Assembly: GCA_046583095.1 (NCBI GenBank)
Contig: JAYGDB010000222.1
Span: 7,244 to 71,243 of the forward strand
From: JAJDAN01 sp046583095
GTDB taxonomy: Bacteria > Myxococcota_A > UBA9160 > UBA4427
Length of the DNA: 64,000 nucleotides
Direction: 5' to 3'
Under the pieces are notes generated by a model, which was not told where the DNA came from, made no database searches, and worked only from the letters and a program-made list of their open reading frames with translations. Of the stretch, positions 18,389 to 28,097 are shown in pieces (positions within the stretch are counted from its first letter, which is position 1; every line of letters starts with the position of its first letter). The position numbers and the translations under genes are program-made.

Positions 18389-18403
18389 TGAAATTGAAAA
18401 TCA
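18389..18403 (-). promoter_or_regulatory. Candidate Fur box upstream of bfd
   Basis: TGAAATTGAAAATCA (plus strand) fits the 7-1-7 Fur dyad TGATAAT-N-ATTATCA at 10 of 14 positions. It lies between the -35 and -10 regions predicted for bfd, where a bound repressor would block transcription. A second small dyad, ATTTC-AAC-GAAAT, lies at 18410-18422. Fur control of bfd is well known in other bacteria. Confidence 0.45.
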
Positions 18404-18568
18404 ATGTCGATTTCAACGAAATGAGACTTCGGTCGATTGGCTTCGAGTTCCATAAAGCTGTTTTTTTTCACAAACTTACGAGCTTCATCCGCGGGCTTGT
18501 GATTGCCTCGGGGGCGGGCGCCGAGTGACCGGATCCGACCCGCTCGCCGGCTAGGTTGCCCACCGCCC

Positions 18569-21500
18569 ATGCAGATCTACGTCAGCAACCATCTGGAGGA
18601 CCTGGTCGCCGTTCTTGCCGAACGGGTTGCCGAGCCGTGTCCGGGCGGGCCCTTGTCCGCCGAGACGATCGCCGTCCAGGGGCGTGGCATGGAGCGCTGG
18701 CTCGCCATGCAGCTCTCGCGGCGTCTGGGCGTGTGGGCGAATTCGCAGTTCCCATTTCCCCGGCGATTGATCGACTGCGTCTTCGAGGCGGTCCTCGGTG
18801 CCGAGCCCGCAGGGGCTCTGCGCTTCGAACCCGAGGCGATGACATGGAAGCTCGCGGCCCTGCTACCGGGTCTTCTCGAACGCGACGAGTTCGCGCCGAT
18901 TCGCAGTTACCTGCGGCACGACGAGTCGGCGCTGCGGCGCGTCCAGCTGGCATCGCGCATCGCCGCGACCTTCGATCACTACGTGATCTACCGACCCGAG
19001 ATGATCCGGAGCTGGGATCGCGGAGCCGACCACGAGGGATGGCAGCCGATCCTCTGGCGCGCGCTCGTGGGTCCGGGCGCTCCCGATCACGCGGCGGCGA
19101 GAGCCGAGGACTTCCTGGTTGCGATCGAGAAAGGCGAGGGTGCGCTCGAGGGTTTGCCTCCGCGCATCCATCTCTTCGGGTTGACGACTCTTCCGCCCCT
19201 CTACGTGGATGTGCTCGCAGCTCTCTCGAAGCGGGTGGAGACGAATCTCTTCCAATTGGGCTGCACCCGACGGCCCGAGGCCGCGGGAGCGGACGCGAAT
19301 CCACTGTGGGACTCGCTGGGAGGCGTGGGTCGTGACTTCCACCATGTACTTACGGGTCGCGTCGCTGCGGCAACTGAGGTCGACCTGTTCCGGGATCCAG
19401 GCCTCGGCTCGATGCTGGCGAGGCTCAAGCGATCCCTGCTAGAGGGAGAGAATTCCGGCCCGGCACCGATCGAGGAGGTGGACGGCTCCATCCGAGTCCA
19501 CTCCTGCCACGGTCCCATGCGCGAGGTGGAGGTGCTGCAGGATCAGCTCACCCAGCTCTTCGAACAGGACGAGAACCTGGATCCGAGGGATGTCCTGGTG
19601 ATGACGCCCGACATCGAAACCTACGCGCCGCTCGTCCAGGCGGTCTTCGGATCCTCGCGCTTCCCTCACCAGATTGCCGATCGGGGAGTCCGCGCCACTC
19701 ACGAGATCGTCGATGCCTTCTCGCGGGTCCTCGAGGTGCTCCAAGGTCGCCTGACCGCGACCCACGTCTCCGATCTGATGATGCTGGACCGGATCCGCCG
19801 GCGCTTCGGAATCGAAGCCGCCGATCTCGACGTGCTGCTCGAGTGGATCCAGTCCGCCGGCATCCGCTGGGGCGTAGACGCAGCCCATCGTTCCCAGGTG
19901 GGGCAGCCGGCGTCGGAACAGAACACCTGGCGCCAAGGTCTCGACCGGCTGCTCCTCGGGCTTGCCCTGCCGGCGGACGCTGCGTCGATCTTCGCCGGTT
20001 TGCTGCCGACCCCCGGTGTCGATCTCGGCCGCGCCGATCTCCTCGGCCGCTTCGCGGAGTTCTGCGAAGCCCTGTTCGCGCTTCGGGAGGCGTTACAGGG
20101 CACCCGCTCCGTCGAGGCGTGGAGCCAGGATCTCGCACACGTCCTCGAGGTGATGGTCGATCGATCCGACGACGGGGCCGAGCAGCACGCGTCGATTCGC
20201 ACGGCGCTCGCGGATCTCACGATGCGCGCGAAGCAGGCAGGCTTCGAAGAGGCGGTGGGGCTCGCGAGCGTGCAGCAGGAGCTGATGGGTCAGCTCGAGC
20301 GTCGAAGCTCCTCGCGTCGGTTCCTGGCCGGCGGCGTGACCTTCTGCGAGATGCTGCCGATGCGCAGCATCCCGTTCCGGGTCGTCGCGCTGCTGGGGAT
20401 GAACGACGAGGCCTTCCCTCGCAATCGGGAGCCCCTCGGATTCGATCTGATGCCGGCGAGCCGCCGGCCGGGCGATCGCACCGCGCGGGAGGACGACCGC
20501 TATCTCTTCCTCGAGGCGCTCGTCAGCGTGCGCGAGCACCTGATCGTCACCTACGTGGGTCGCAGCGTGCAGGATGGATCCGAGCGCGAGCCCTCGGTGG
20601 TCGTTTGCGAGCTGCTCGACGAGCTCGGTCCCGATGCCCGTGAGCGGATCGTTACCGATCACCCGCTTCAGCCGTTCAGCCCGCGCTACTTCGACGGAAG
20701 CGACGTATCTGTCGTCAGCTATTCGGAGGCGAACTGTGCCGGGGCTCGGGCCCTCGTCGACGCACGAGCCGGATCGGGCTCCGAGCGCGAGCCCAGACTC
20801 TACGTTCCCGTCCCCCTGAACGCGGAGGGGCCGACCGACCGCGATGATCCGGAGGCCCGCAGGGTCGAAGTCGCCCGCCTGGGTCGTTTCTTCGAGCATC
20901 CGGTCCGAAGCTTTCTGCAGGATCGACTCGGTCTGTACCTGCGGGACGAAGCGCCGAAACTCGAGGATCGCGAGCCGCTGGATCTCGACGGGCTGGCGAG
21001 CTGGAATCTCGGTGACCGGCTCCTCGCACTGACGCTGGCGGGTGTCGATCCGGAGCATGCGAAGGTGTTGCTTCGGGCGGAGGGCCTGCTCCCGCTGGGA
21101 TCGCCTGGCGATCTCGAGGCCGAGAAGGCCGCGCTGGATGCGGGCGATCTGGCGGCCGCGGTTCGGGAGCTACAGCGGGGCGATGCGCGGGCTCCGATCG
21201 AGGTGAATCTCCGCCTGGGCGGCTGGCAGGTCGTTGGTGAGCTGGGCGATCTGTGGCCCAGCGGTCGTGTGGTCTTCCGCTTCTCGAGGGTGCCGCATGC
21301 ATGCGAGCTCTCGTTCTGGGTCCATCACCTGGTGCTGAACTGCGTGGGCGGCGATGAAACTCCCCTCACGAGCTTTCTGGTGGCGCGTGGCGCAGATGCG
21401 AAGCGGATCGTGGTGCTCGAGTTGCCCCCGGTTCCGGACGCGGAGGCGCGCCTCGTGGATCTGCTGGCTCTCTACGAGCTGGGCGGATCGCTGCCGCTCC

Positions 21501-21763
21501 CCCTGTTTCCGAAGGCGTCTCGTGCGCAGGCGGACTTCGGACACAAGAAGGGTTGGCCCCTCGATCCAGCGCCCGTGGCGGTCACGGCCTGGGAAAACCC
21601 CTGGCGCATTCCGCCGGAGAAGAACGATCCCTATCTCCGCCAGGCGTTCCGGGACGTCGAGGTTCTGGCGCCCGGCCTCGCGCTACCCGGTGGCGAGACC
21701 TTCGTGTCTCTGGCGCGGCGGATCTACGAGCCGTACCTGCTCGCGCGGGTGGAGCAGACGTGA
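18569..21763 (+). CDS. recC: Exodeoxyribonuclease V gamma subunit RecC
   Basis: This 1064-residue protein begins MQIYVSNHLEDLVAVLAE and has the RecC N-terminal pattern IAVQGRGMERWLAMQLSRRL, FPFPRRLID, RIHLFGLTTLPPLYVDVL and VHSCHGPMREVEVLQDQL. The middle (VTFCEMLPMRSIPFRVVALL, DDRYLFLEALVSVREHLIVT) is also typical. RecC is the non-catalytic subunit that splits the duplex and scans for Chi in the RecBCD helicase-nuclease. Start ATG 18569 lacks a Shine-Dalgarno sequence; TAGGTT ends 11 bases upstream. RecB follows with a GTGA overlap. Gene order recC-recB-recD, without ptrA. Confidence 0.93.
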   Translation: MQIYVSNHLEDLVAVLAERVAEPCPGGPLSAETIAVQGRGMERWLAMQLSRRLGVWANSQFPFPRRLIDCVFEAVLGAEPAGALRFEPEAMTWKLAALLPGLLERDEFAPIRSYLRHDESALRRVQLASRIAATFDHYVIYRPEMIRSWDRGADHEGWQPILWRALVGPGAPDHAAARAEDFLVAIEKGEGALEGLPPRIHLFGLTTLPPLYVDVLAALSKRVETNLFQLGCTRRPEAAGADANPLWDSLGGVGRDFHHVLTGRVAAATEVDLFRDPGLGSMLARLKRSLLEGENSGPAPIEEVDGSIRVHSCHGPMREVEVLQDQLTQLFEQDENLDPRDVLVMTPDIETYAPLVQAVFGSSRFPHQIADRGVRATHEIVDAFSRVLEVLQGRLTATHVSDLMMLDRIRRRFGIEAADLDVLLEWIQSAGIRWGVDAAHRSQVGQPASEQNTWRQGLDRLLLGLALPADAASIFAGLLPTPGVDLGRADLLGRFAEFCEALFALREALQGTRSVEAWSQDLAHVLEVMVDRSDDGAEQHASIRTALADLTMRAKQAGFEEAVGLASVQQELMGQLERRSSSRRFLAGGVTFCEMLPMRSIPFRVVALLGMNDEAFPRNREPLGFDLMPASRRPGDRTAREDDRYLFLEALVSVREHLIVTYVGRSVQDGSEREPSVVVCELLDELGPDARERIVTDHPLQPFSPRYFDGSDVSVVSYSEANCAGARALVDARAGSGSEREPRLYVPVPLNAEGPTDRDDPEARRVEVARLGRFFEHPVRSFLQDRLGLYLRDEAPKLEDREPLDLDGLASWNLGDRLLALTLAGVDPEHAKVLLRAEGLLPLGSPGDLEAEKAALDAGDLAAAVRELQRGDARAPIEVNLRLGGWQVVGELGDLWPSGRVVFRFSRVPHACELSFWVHHLVLNCVGGDETPLTSFLVARGADAKRIVVLELPPVPDAEARLVDLLALYELGGSLPLPLFPKASRAQADFGHKKGWPLDPAPVAVTAWENPWRIPPEKNDPYLRQAFRDVEVLAPGLALPGGETFVSLARRIYEPYLLARVEQT

Positions 21764-24700
21764 CGGATTCCGTCGCGAAGCAGGTCGTCCTCCACGGCAC
21801 CTCCCTCGTCGAGGCGGGCGCCGGGACGGGCAAGACGCACACGATCGTCGAGCTGTACACGCGCCTCCTGCTCGAGCGAAGGCTGCGCGTTTCGCAAATC
21901 CTGGTCGTGACGTACACGGTGGCTGCCGTTGCCGAACTCCGAGGGCGAATCCGACGCCGCCTTCTCGAGCTCGCGGGATTGCCGCTGCCGGACACGGATC
22001 TCGAGTGGCTGCGCGAAGCTCTCCGCAGCTTCGACCAGGCCGCGATCTTCACGATCCACGGGTTCTGTCAGCGGGCGTTGCAGGAGCACGCCTTCGAAAG
22101 CGGCCGGGGCTTCGACACCGAGTTGGTGAGTGACGGGCGGCCACTCCTCACGGAAGTCGCCCAGGACTTCTGGGTCCGGGAGCTGTACGCCGCGCCGCTC
22201 TTCCAGGTGGAGTATGCAAGGTCGCCATCGGCGCGGGTGGGGCCCGGCCAGCTGGCCGAGCTGGCCGAGCGAATCGCGATGCGCCCGGACATCGAACTCC
22301 GTCCCGCGCGCCGGCCGGTTCCCGACCTGGGGGTGCTCGAGAAGGAGTGGCGGAGCGCGTTCGATCGGGTCGCCCCGGTCTGGGCGTCGGACGGCGACGA
22401 AGTGCTCGAGATGCTCGCGACTGCGGCCGAGCAAGGGCAGCTGGACAAGCGGAGGTATCGGCGCGACACGCTTCACTCGAAGTGGCGGCTCGCGATGGAT
22501 GAGGCGATGCATGTTGCCCGGCCGGGCATCCAGAGGCGCTTCGACAAGCTGCCACTGCTCGGCACGAGCGGGATCGCGAATCTCAAGAACCAGCCCAAGC
22601 CGGCTCATCGCTTCTTCGATCTCTGCGATGAACTCGTTCGCGCTGAAGCGAGTCTGGATCAGGGTCTTCAGGATTGGGAGGTGAGCTTCCGCCACGACTT
22701 CGTCGCATACGCGAGCTCCGAGCTCGTCCGGCGCAAGAACGAACTCGAGATCCTGTTCTTCGACGATCTCCTCCAGGGCCTGCGGGATGCGCTGGCGGGC
22801 GAACACGGGGAGCAGGTCGCGGAGGCCATTCGTCTCCGGCATCCCGTCGCGCTGATCGACGAGTTCCAGGACACGGATCCCATCCAGTACGAGATCTTCC
22901 GGCGGGTGTGGCACGGCCAGCCGGACCACGCCCTGTTCCTGGTCGGTGACCCGAAGCAGGCCATCTACGCGTTTCGCGGTGCGGACGTCATGGCCTACCT
23001 CGATGCGCGAAGCGATGCAGCCGACGCGGTTCACGGTCTGCGCTGCAACCAGCGAGCGGATCCGGCGCTCGTGGCTGCCCTCAACGCGGTGTTCGGCTCG
23101 GCGCCTGCTCCGTTCGGTCGCGAGGAGATTCCATATCTGCCCGCCGAAGCGCGCGCCGACGGCCACGACGCTCTCTCGGGTGAGTGCATTCAGGCCGGTC
23201 TCCGGATTCTCTGGTTGTCGCCGCCCGCGGGAGAGCAGGAGATCCCCCGCGCGCGGGGTGCAGGCGAAGTCAGCCGGGGGGTAGCGGCAGAGATCGCGCG
23301 GCTGCTCGCGTCGGAGCAGCGCATCGACGATCGCAGGCTGGTATCGGGGGATATCGCCGTCCTCACGAGAACGAACCGGCAGGCGCGCTCCGTTCAGGCC
23401 GCACTGCACGAGAACGGAATCGTCGCCGTCCTGCAGAGCGGCGAAAGCGTCTTCGCGACGGACGAAGCGGAGGAGCTCGAACGCGTGATGCGGGCGATGG
23501 TCGAGCCCGAGAATCCGGCCTACCTGCGGGCCGCGCTGGCCACGACATTGCTGGGAGCTGAGGCTGGCGACCTGCTCGCCCTGGCTGCAGATGAGGACGG
23601 AGTCGAGTGGGACGCGTGGGTCCTGACGCTTCGGGAGTGTCGCCGCGCGTGGATGGAGCGGAGCTTCGTGCAGGCGCTTCGCGCGCTGTGGGTGGAGCGT
23701 GACGTCTCCGCGCGACTGCTCGGGCGACCCGACGGCGAGCGTCGCGTAACGAACCTGCTGCACCTCGGCGAGCTGTTGCAGGCTGCCGGGGTCGAGGCCC
23801 GGCTCGGTCCCCAGGCGCTCCTCTACTGGTTCGCGCGGCGCCGGCACGAGGCCGAGGGCTCGACCCCCGTCCTGGCCGAGGATGCCCAGCTGCGACTGGA
23901 GAGCGACGCCGATGCCGTCCAGTTGGTGACGGTACACCGCAGCAAAGGGCTCCAGTACGCGGTCACGATCTGTCCCTTCTTGTGGGAGGGCACCGTTCCG
24001 CGCAACGATCCCTTGGTTCGCTTCCACGACCCCGAGAGCGGCGCGCTGGTGCTGGACGCGGAGGGCTCCGACGACAGCAAGTCACTGGCTCTCGAGGAAG
24101 CCCACGAGGAGAGCCTGCGTCTGTTGTACGTGGCGCTCACCCGGGCAAGGCACCACTGCTCGGTGGTTTGGGGGCGCTTCAAGGACGCAGGAACCTCGCC
24201 CCTCGCGCATCTGCTTCACCCGATCGCGGAGGGCGAGCCCCGGCCGGGCGAGAAGAGCGCCTCGAGTCGGCTCAAGAGCCGGTCGGACGAGGAGTTGCTG
24301 GCCGACCTCGATCGGATCGCGCAGATCGCGTCGGGTCACATCGTCGTTGAGGCGTGGGAGCCTCTGCGCGATCCGGTCGTGGTGGCATCCGACCCGGCGG
24401 CTCGGCACGATGCCGTGCGGGAACTCGCACCCGCGCGGGCGGTCCGGCGGTTTGCGCACACGTGGCGTTTGTCGAGCTTCTCGGGTCTCGTCTCCGCGGC
24501 GCCCGAAGCCGAGGAGGGACGTGACTACGACGCCCACTCGGGCCGGGGGCTCGCCCAGAGCGAGCGCCCCTCGGACGCCTCGGACCGGATCGCTCTCGCC
24601 GATTTTCCAGCCGGTGCGCTGCCGGGGATCCTGATCCACGAGATCTTCGAGAAGCTCGACTTCACGGTTGCGGACGAGCTTCCGGCAGTCGTCGCGAGTG

Positions 24701-25332
24701 AGCTGTCGCGACGGGGCTTCGCGGCTCGCTGGGGTCGGCCGCTGTCGCGGGCGCTGCGCGACGTCCTGTCGGTCCCGCTGGAGGCCGGGCAGCCGGCGAG
24801 CCATCTCGGAGCCCTGGCTCGGTCCGATCGGATCGACGAGATGGAGTTCATGCTGCCGGTGGCGGGGAGCGACGGGGGGCTCACCGCGGATGCGCTGGGC
24901 CGGGCCTTCGCCGAGCACGCAACGACGCCGTGGGTGCAACGGTACGCGGCGCGCGCGACGGAGCTCGGGTTTCCGGCGCTTGCGGGTCACCTGCGTGGCT
25001 TCATCGATCTCGTCGCTCGCCGCGGCGGGCGCTTCTCCGTCATCGACTACAAGTCGAACCGGCTCGGATCGGCGGCCTCGGACTACGCGCCGGAAGCGCT
25101 GCAAGACGCGATGGTCGAGCACGACTACGTGCTCCAATACCATCTCTACCTGGTGGCGCTGCACCGGCATCTCGCGCTGCGCCTGCCGGGCTACGACTAC
25201 GACGAGCACGTGGCGGGAGCTTGGTACCTCTTCGTCCGGGGCATGTCCTCGTCTCACCCGCCCGGTTGGGGCATCGTGCAGGATCGCCCACCGCGTGGGC
25301 TGATCGAGGCGCTGTCGGAGTTGCTCGAATGA
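21760..25332 (+). CDS. recB: Exodeoxyribonuclease V beta subunit RecB (helicase-nuclease)
   Basis: This 1190-residue protein starts at GTG 21760, overlapping the recC stop by 4 bases. It is a UvrD-type SF1 helicase: Walker A GAGTGKT at 20-26, motif Ib/II region FTIHGFCQRALQ and VALIDEFQDTDPIQYEIF (about 365-380), VGDPKQAIYAFRGAD, VQLVTVHRSKGLQY and RLLYVALTRARHH. The C-terminal nuclease domain keeps its active-site residues: His in GILIHEIFE, Asp in GFIDLVARR and Asp/Lys in VIDYKSN near 1095. It supplies the 3'-5' motor and the nuclease for double-strand break repair. All key residues appear intact. Confidence 0.95.
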   Translation: MTDSVAKQVVLHGTSLVEAGAGTGKTHTIVELYTRLLLERRLRVSQILVVTYTVAAVAELRGRIRRRLLELAGLPLPDTDLEWLREALRSFDQAAIFTIHGFCQRALQEHAFESGRGFDTELVSDGRPLLTEVAQDFWVRELYAAPLFQVEYARSPSARVGPGQLAELAERIAMRPDIELRPARRPVPDLGVLEKEWRSAFDRVAPVWASDGDEVLEMLATAAEQGQLDKRRYRRDTLHSKWRLAMDEAMHVARPGIQRRFDKLPLLGTSGIANLKNQPKPAHRFFDLCDELVRAEASLDQGLQDWEVSFRHDFVAYASSELVRRKNELEILFFDDLLQGLRDALAGEHGEQVAEAIRLRHPVALIDEFQDTDPIQYEIFRRVWHGQPDHALFLVGDPKQAIYAFRGADVMAYLDARSDAADAVHGLRCNQRADPALVAALNAVFGSAPAPFGREEIPYLPAEARADGHDALSGECIQAGLRILWLSPPAGEQEIPRARGAGEVSRGVAAEIARLLASEQRIDDRRLVSGDIAVLTRTNRQARSVQAALHENGIVAVLQSGESVFATDEAEELERVMRAMVEPENPAYLRAALATTLLGAEAGDLLALAADEDGVEWDAWVLTLRECRRAWMERSFVQALRALWVERDVSARLLGRPDGERRVTNLLHLGELLQAAGVEARLGPQALLYWFARRRHEAEGSTPVLAEDAQLRLESDADAVQLVTVHRSKGLQYAVTICPFLWEGTVPRNDPLVRFHDPESGALVLDAEGSDDSKSLALEEAHEESLRLLYVALTRARHHCSVVWGRFKDAGTSPLAHLLHPIAEGEPRPGEKSASSRLKSRSDEELLADLDRIAQIASGHIVVEAWEPLRDPVVVASDPAARHDAVRELAPARAVRRFAHTWRLSSFSGLVSAAPEAEEGRDYDAHSGRGLAQSERPSDASDRIALADFPAGALPGILIHEIFEKLDFTVADELPAVVASELSRRGFAARWGRPLSRALRDVLSVPLEAGQPASHLGALARSDRIDEMEFMLPVAGSDGGLTADALGRAFAEHATTPWVQRYAARATELGFPALAGHLRGFIDLVARRGGRFSVIDYKSNRLGSAASDYAPEALQDAMVEHDYVLQYHLYLVALHRHLALRLPGYDYDEHVAGAWYLFVRGMSSSHPPGWGIVQDRPPRGLIEALSELLE

Positions 25333-27176
25333 TCTCGACTCTCGAAGAGCTTCGCGGCCGCGGTGTGCTCTCGCCCCTCGACGATCGGTTCGCGCGTTCG
25401 ATGACGCGTCTCGCTTCAGACGAGTGTCCGGAGGTGCTGCTCGCAGCTGCGCTGGCAAGCCGACAGGTGGCTCGGGGAGATGTATGCGTCGATCTGGCGT
25501 CTCTCGTCGAGGCATCGGATTTCGCCGAGGACGGCGAGGCCGTGACCTGGCCGCCTCTCGAGCCGTGGCTCGAGAGGCTTTCGACGAGCCCGCTCGTCGC
25601 CACAGGGGCGGACGGCTCCCCGGTGACGCCGCTGGTCCTCGACCGGTCGGGTCGACTCTACCTGCGCCGACTGTGGGAAGACGAGCAGTGGCTCGCCCAG
25701 GAGCTGACGGCTCGTGCGGCACACAGCTCCGATGCGGATGACGCGGACGCGTTGCGTGCCAGCATCGAGCGCCTGCTGCCGGTCGGCGGTTCGGAAGCAG
25801 AAGAGGCCCACTGGCCGCGGGTGGCGGCGGCAATCGTCGTCTCGCGCCGGCTGTGCGTGATCTCGGGTCGCCCCGGAACGGGAAAGACGACCACCGCAGC
25901 TCGTCTGCTCGCGGTTCTGGTCGAGCGAGCGCTGAGGTCTGGGCGGCCCGCACCCCGAATCGCGCTCGCGGCACCCACTGGCAAGGCGGCCGCCCGCCTC
26001 GCTGTGGTCATCGACCGGATCCGGAGCGAGATCGACTGCGCCCAGACGGTTCGTGACGCGATCCCCAGCGAGGCGGCGACGCTCCATCGCCTGTTGCGTG
26101 TGAACCCGCGCGCGCGCCCGGGACGTCGGGCCGTGGCCGAGCTGCGGACGGACGTCGTGCTGGTCGATGAAGCCTCGATGGTGGATCTGGGGATGGCCGC
26201 GCGTCTCGTCAAGGCGTTGCCGAAGCATGCGAAGTTGATCCTACTGGGCGACGCGGACCAACTCGCGTCCGTGGAGGCCGGCAGCGTCTTCGCAGATGTC
26301 TGCGGCCCGCAGCGCGCTCCCGAGTACGGCGACGAGATGGCGTCGTGGATCGCCGAGGCGAGCGGGCAGTCCGTCCGCGTCGCCGCGTCGGGGGCGACCG
26401 CGATGCGGGAATGTGTCGTGACCCTGACGACGAGCCATCGCTACGGAGAGCAGAGCGGCATCGACGCACTCGCCCGGGCGATTCAGTCGGGTGACGGTCC
26501 CGGGGCTCTGGAGGTGCTCGCCGACGATGCGTTCCCCGACGTCCGGTTGGCGCCGCCGGCTGCCGAGGACGAGCTTCGCAACGCGATCCTCCGCGGTTAC
26601 GGCCTCTTCGCCGGGGCCACCACGCCGCGCGAACAGTTGCTGGCCCTCGAGCGTTTCCGGGTGCTGTGCGCGGTGCGGGAAGGGCCGTTCGGCGTCAAGG
26701 CGTTGAATCAGGAGGTGGAAGCGGTGCTAGTGCAGTCGGGATGCCTCGCCCGGGCGCCGCGAGGCGCCGCCGGTGTTGCTGCCGGCCGTCCCATCCTCGT
26801 CAACCGGAACGCGCCGCACCTCGGGCTCTACAACGGCGACGTGGGCATTACCGATCCCAGCGGACGCGCTCGCGCCTTCTTCGAGGGCGGTGTCGGGGGC
26901 CTCCGCAGCTTCGGGATCGCCCGCCTTCCGGCCCACGAGTCCGTTTTTGCGATGACGGTTCACAAGAGCCAGGGCTCGGAGTTCGATGAGGTGAGGCTGA
27001 TTCTGCCCGATGACCCGATTCCGTTGCTGACGCGAGAACTCGTCTACACCGCGGTCACGCGCGCGAGAGAGAAGGTGGTCGTGCATGCGCGCCCTGAAGT
27101 CTTGACGGCCGCAATTGCGCGCAGAACCGCGCGGGCGTCGGGGCTGCGGGACGCCTTGTGGGGCCCGCCCCGCTGA
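25329..27176 (+). CDS. recD: Exodeoxyribonuclease V alpha subunit RecD
   Basis: This 615-residue protein has its ATG at 25329 overlapping the recB stop (ATGA). It is an SF1B helicase with Walker A in SGRPGTGKTTTAARL (about 179-193), ALAAPTGKAAARLA, DVVLVDEASMVDLGMAARL, LILLGDADQLASVEAGSVFAD and the C-terminal FAMTVHKSQGSEFDEV with YTAVTRAREKV. The N-terminal region (DDRFARSMTRLA, LLAAALASRQVARG) matches RecD's RecB-contacting domain. It supplies the 5'-3' motor. The length equals that of E. coli RecD (608). Confidence 0.94.
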   Translation: MISTLEELRGRGVLSPLDDRFARSMTRLASDECPEVLLAAALASRQVARGDVCVDLASLVEASDFAEDGEAVTWPPLEPWLERLSTSPLVATGADGSPVTPLVLDRSGRLYLRRLWEDEQWLAQELTARAAHSSDADDADALRASIERLLPVGGSEAEEAHWPRVAAAIVVSRRLCVISGRPGTGKTTTAARLLAVLVERALRSGRPAPRIALAAPTGKAAARLAVVIDRIRSEIDCAQTVRDAIPSEAATLHRLLRVNPRARPGRRAVAELRTDVVLVDEASMVDLGMAARLVKALPKHAKLILLGDADQLASVEAGSVFADVCGPQRAPEYGDEMASWIAEASGQSVRVAASGATAMRECVVTLTTSHRYGEQSGIDALARAIQSGDGPGALEVLADDAFPDVRLAPPAAEDELRNAILRGYGLFAGATTPREQLLALERFRVLCAVREGPFGVKALNQEVEAVLVQSGCLARAPRGAAGVAAGRPILVNRNAPHLGLYNGDVGITDPSGRARAFFEGGVGGLRSFGIARLPAHESVFAMTVHKSQGSEFDEVRLILPDDPIPLLTRELVYTAVTRAREKVVVHARPEVLTAAIARRTARASGLRDALWGPPR

Positions 27177-27178
27177 GT

Positions 27179-27187
27179 TGATAACGT
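27179..27187 (+). promoter_or_regulatory. Extended -10 element before rsgA
   Basis: TGATAACGT (TGN plus TAACGT) lies 3 bases after the recD stop and ends 7 bases before the GTG at 27195, with no Shine-Dalgarno sequence. It suggests rsgA has its own leaderless promoter rather than only read-through from recCBD. Confidence 0.4.
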
Positions 27188-27194
27188 CGCGGCC

Positions 27195-28097
27195 GTGCAG
27201 AACGACGCGATCGTCATCGGTCACTTCGGACTCGACATCGAGGTCGCGCTCAAGGATGGTGAGCGTCGGCGGATTCGGGTTCGCAGGAGTAGCGACCCGG
27301 TGGTCGTGGGGGACCGCGTGAAGATCTCCGCGCGGGGCGCGGAACTCCTGACGCGCGAGACGATCCTCTCGCGACGAGATACGCGGAATCGGACGCGCGC
27401 AATCGCGGCGAATCTCGACGTGCTCGGAGTTACGATCGCGGGTCGCCCGCCGTCTCCACGGGGCTACGTGGATCGCGTGATCGTGGCGGCGCGTGCGGCC
27501 CAGATCGAGCCGTTCCTCGTCGTCAACAAGTGCGACCTGGACGATTCAGCGGAGTTGTTCGAGCAGATGCGCAGCCTCTTCGCCGCGAGCGACTCGAGTG
27601 TTCCGGTATTCGCGGTGAGTGCGCTCACGGGCGTTGGGCTCGACGGCATCCGCTTGCACCTGTCAGGGGTGCGCGGCGCCTTCGTCGGAACCTCGGGGGT
27701 TGGGAAGAGTTCACTCCTGAATGTGCTGGTGCCCGGCCTCGACCTCGAGGTGGGGGAGATCAACCGGCTCACTCGTCTCGGTCGCCACGTGACGACGCGA
27801 TCGAGCCTGCACGTGCTTCCGGGCGGCGGAGAGCTGATCGACACGCCCGGCTTCCGGGACTTCGTGCCGGTGGATCTCTCCCCGGCCGACCTGGCCGCCT
27901 ACTTCCCGTGTTTCGAACACGCCCTGGATCAGGGCTGTCGCTTCCGCGACTGCCTGCACCGCGACGAGCCGGACTGCGGAGTGATCGAAGCGGTCGCCGG
28001 TGGCGAGCTGGACGCGGCCCGGCACGAGATCTACCTCGGGCTGCTGGCCGATCTCGAACGCGTCGCAGAGCGCCAGGCTAGGGGCGCTCGAAGCTGA
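27195..28097 (+). CDS. rsgA: Ribosome small subunit-dependent GTPase RsgA
   Basis: This 300-residue protein starts with GTG. It is a circularly permuted GTPase: an N-terminal OB-fold (VVVGDRVKIS), then G4 LVVNKCDLDD, G1 FVGTSGVGKSSLLN, and G3 LIDTPGFRDF. The C-terminal zinc-binding CRFRDCLHRDEPDC carries the Cys and His ligands. RsgA acts late in 30S maturation and removes RbfA. The last 20 bases overlap the 3' end of the convergent rbgA gene, another permuted ribosome-assembly GTPase. Confidence 0.95.
   Translation: MQNDAIVIGHFGLDIEVALKDGERRRIRVRRSSDPVVVGDRVKISARGAELLTRETILSRRDTRNRTRAIAANLDVLGVTIAGRPPSPRGYVDRVIVAARAAQIEPFLVVNKCDLDDSAELFEQMRSLFAASDSSVPVFAVSALTGVGLDGIRLHLSGVRGAFVGTSGVGKSSLLNVLVPGLDLEVGEINRLTRLGRHVTTRSSLHVLPGGGELIDTPGFRDFVPVDLSPADLAAYFPCFEHALDQGCRFRDCLHRDEPDCGVIEAVAGGELDAARHEIYLGLLADLERVAERQARGARS

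Noticed and set aside
18461..18468. Run of eight T that might end a terminator
   Set aside because: No convincing stem lies upstream and no plus-strand transcript is expected to end there; it belongs to the AT-rich promoter region.
18361..18490. AT-rich stretch as a sign of horizontal transfer
   Set aside because: It is confined to an intergenic gap flanked by ordinary core genes and is better explained as a regulatory region.
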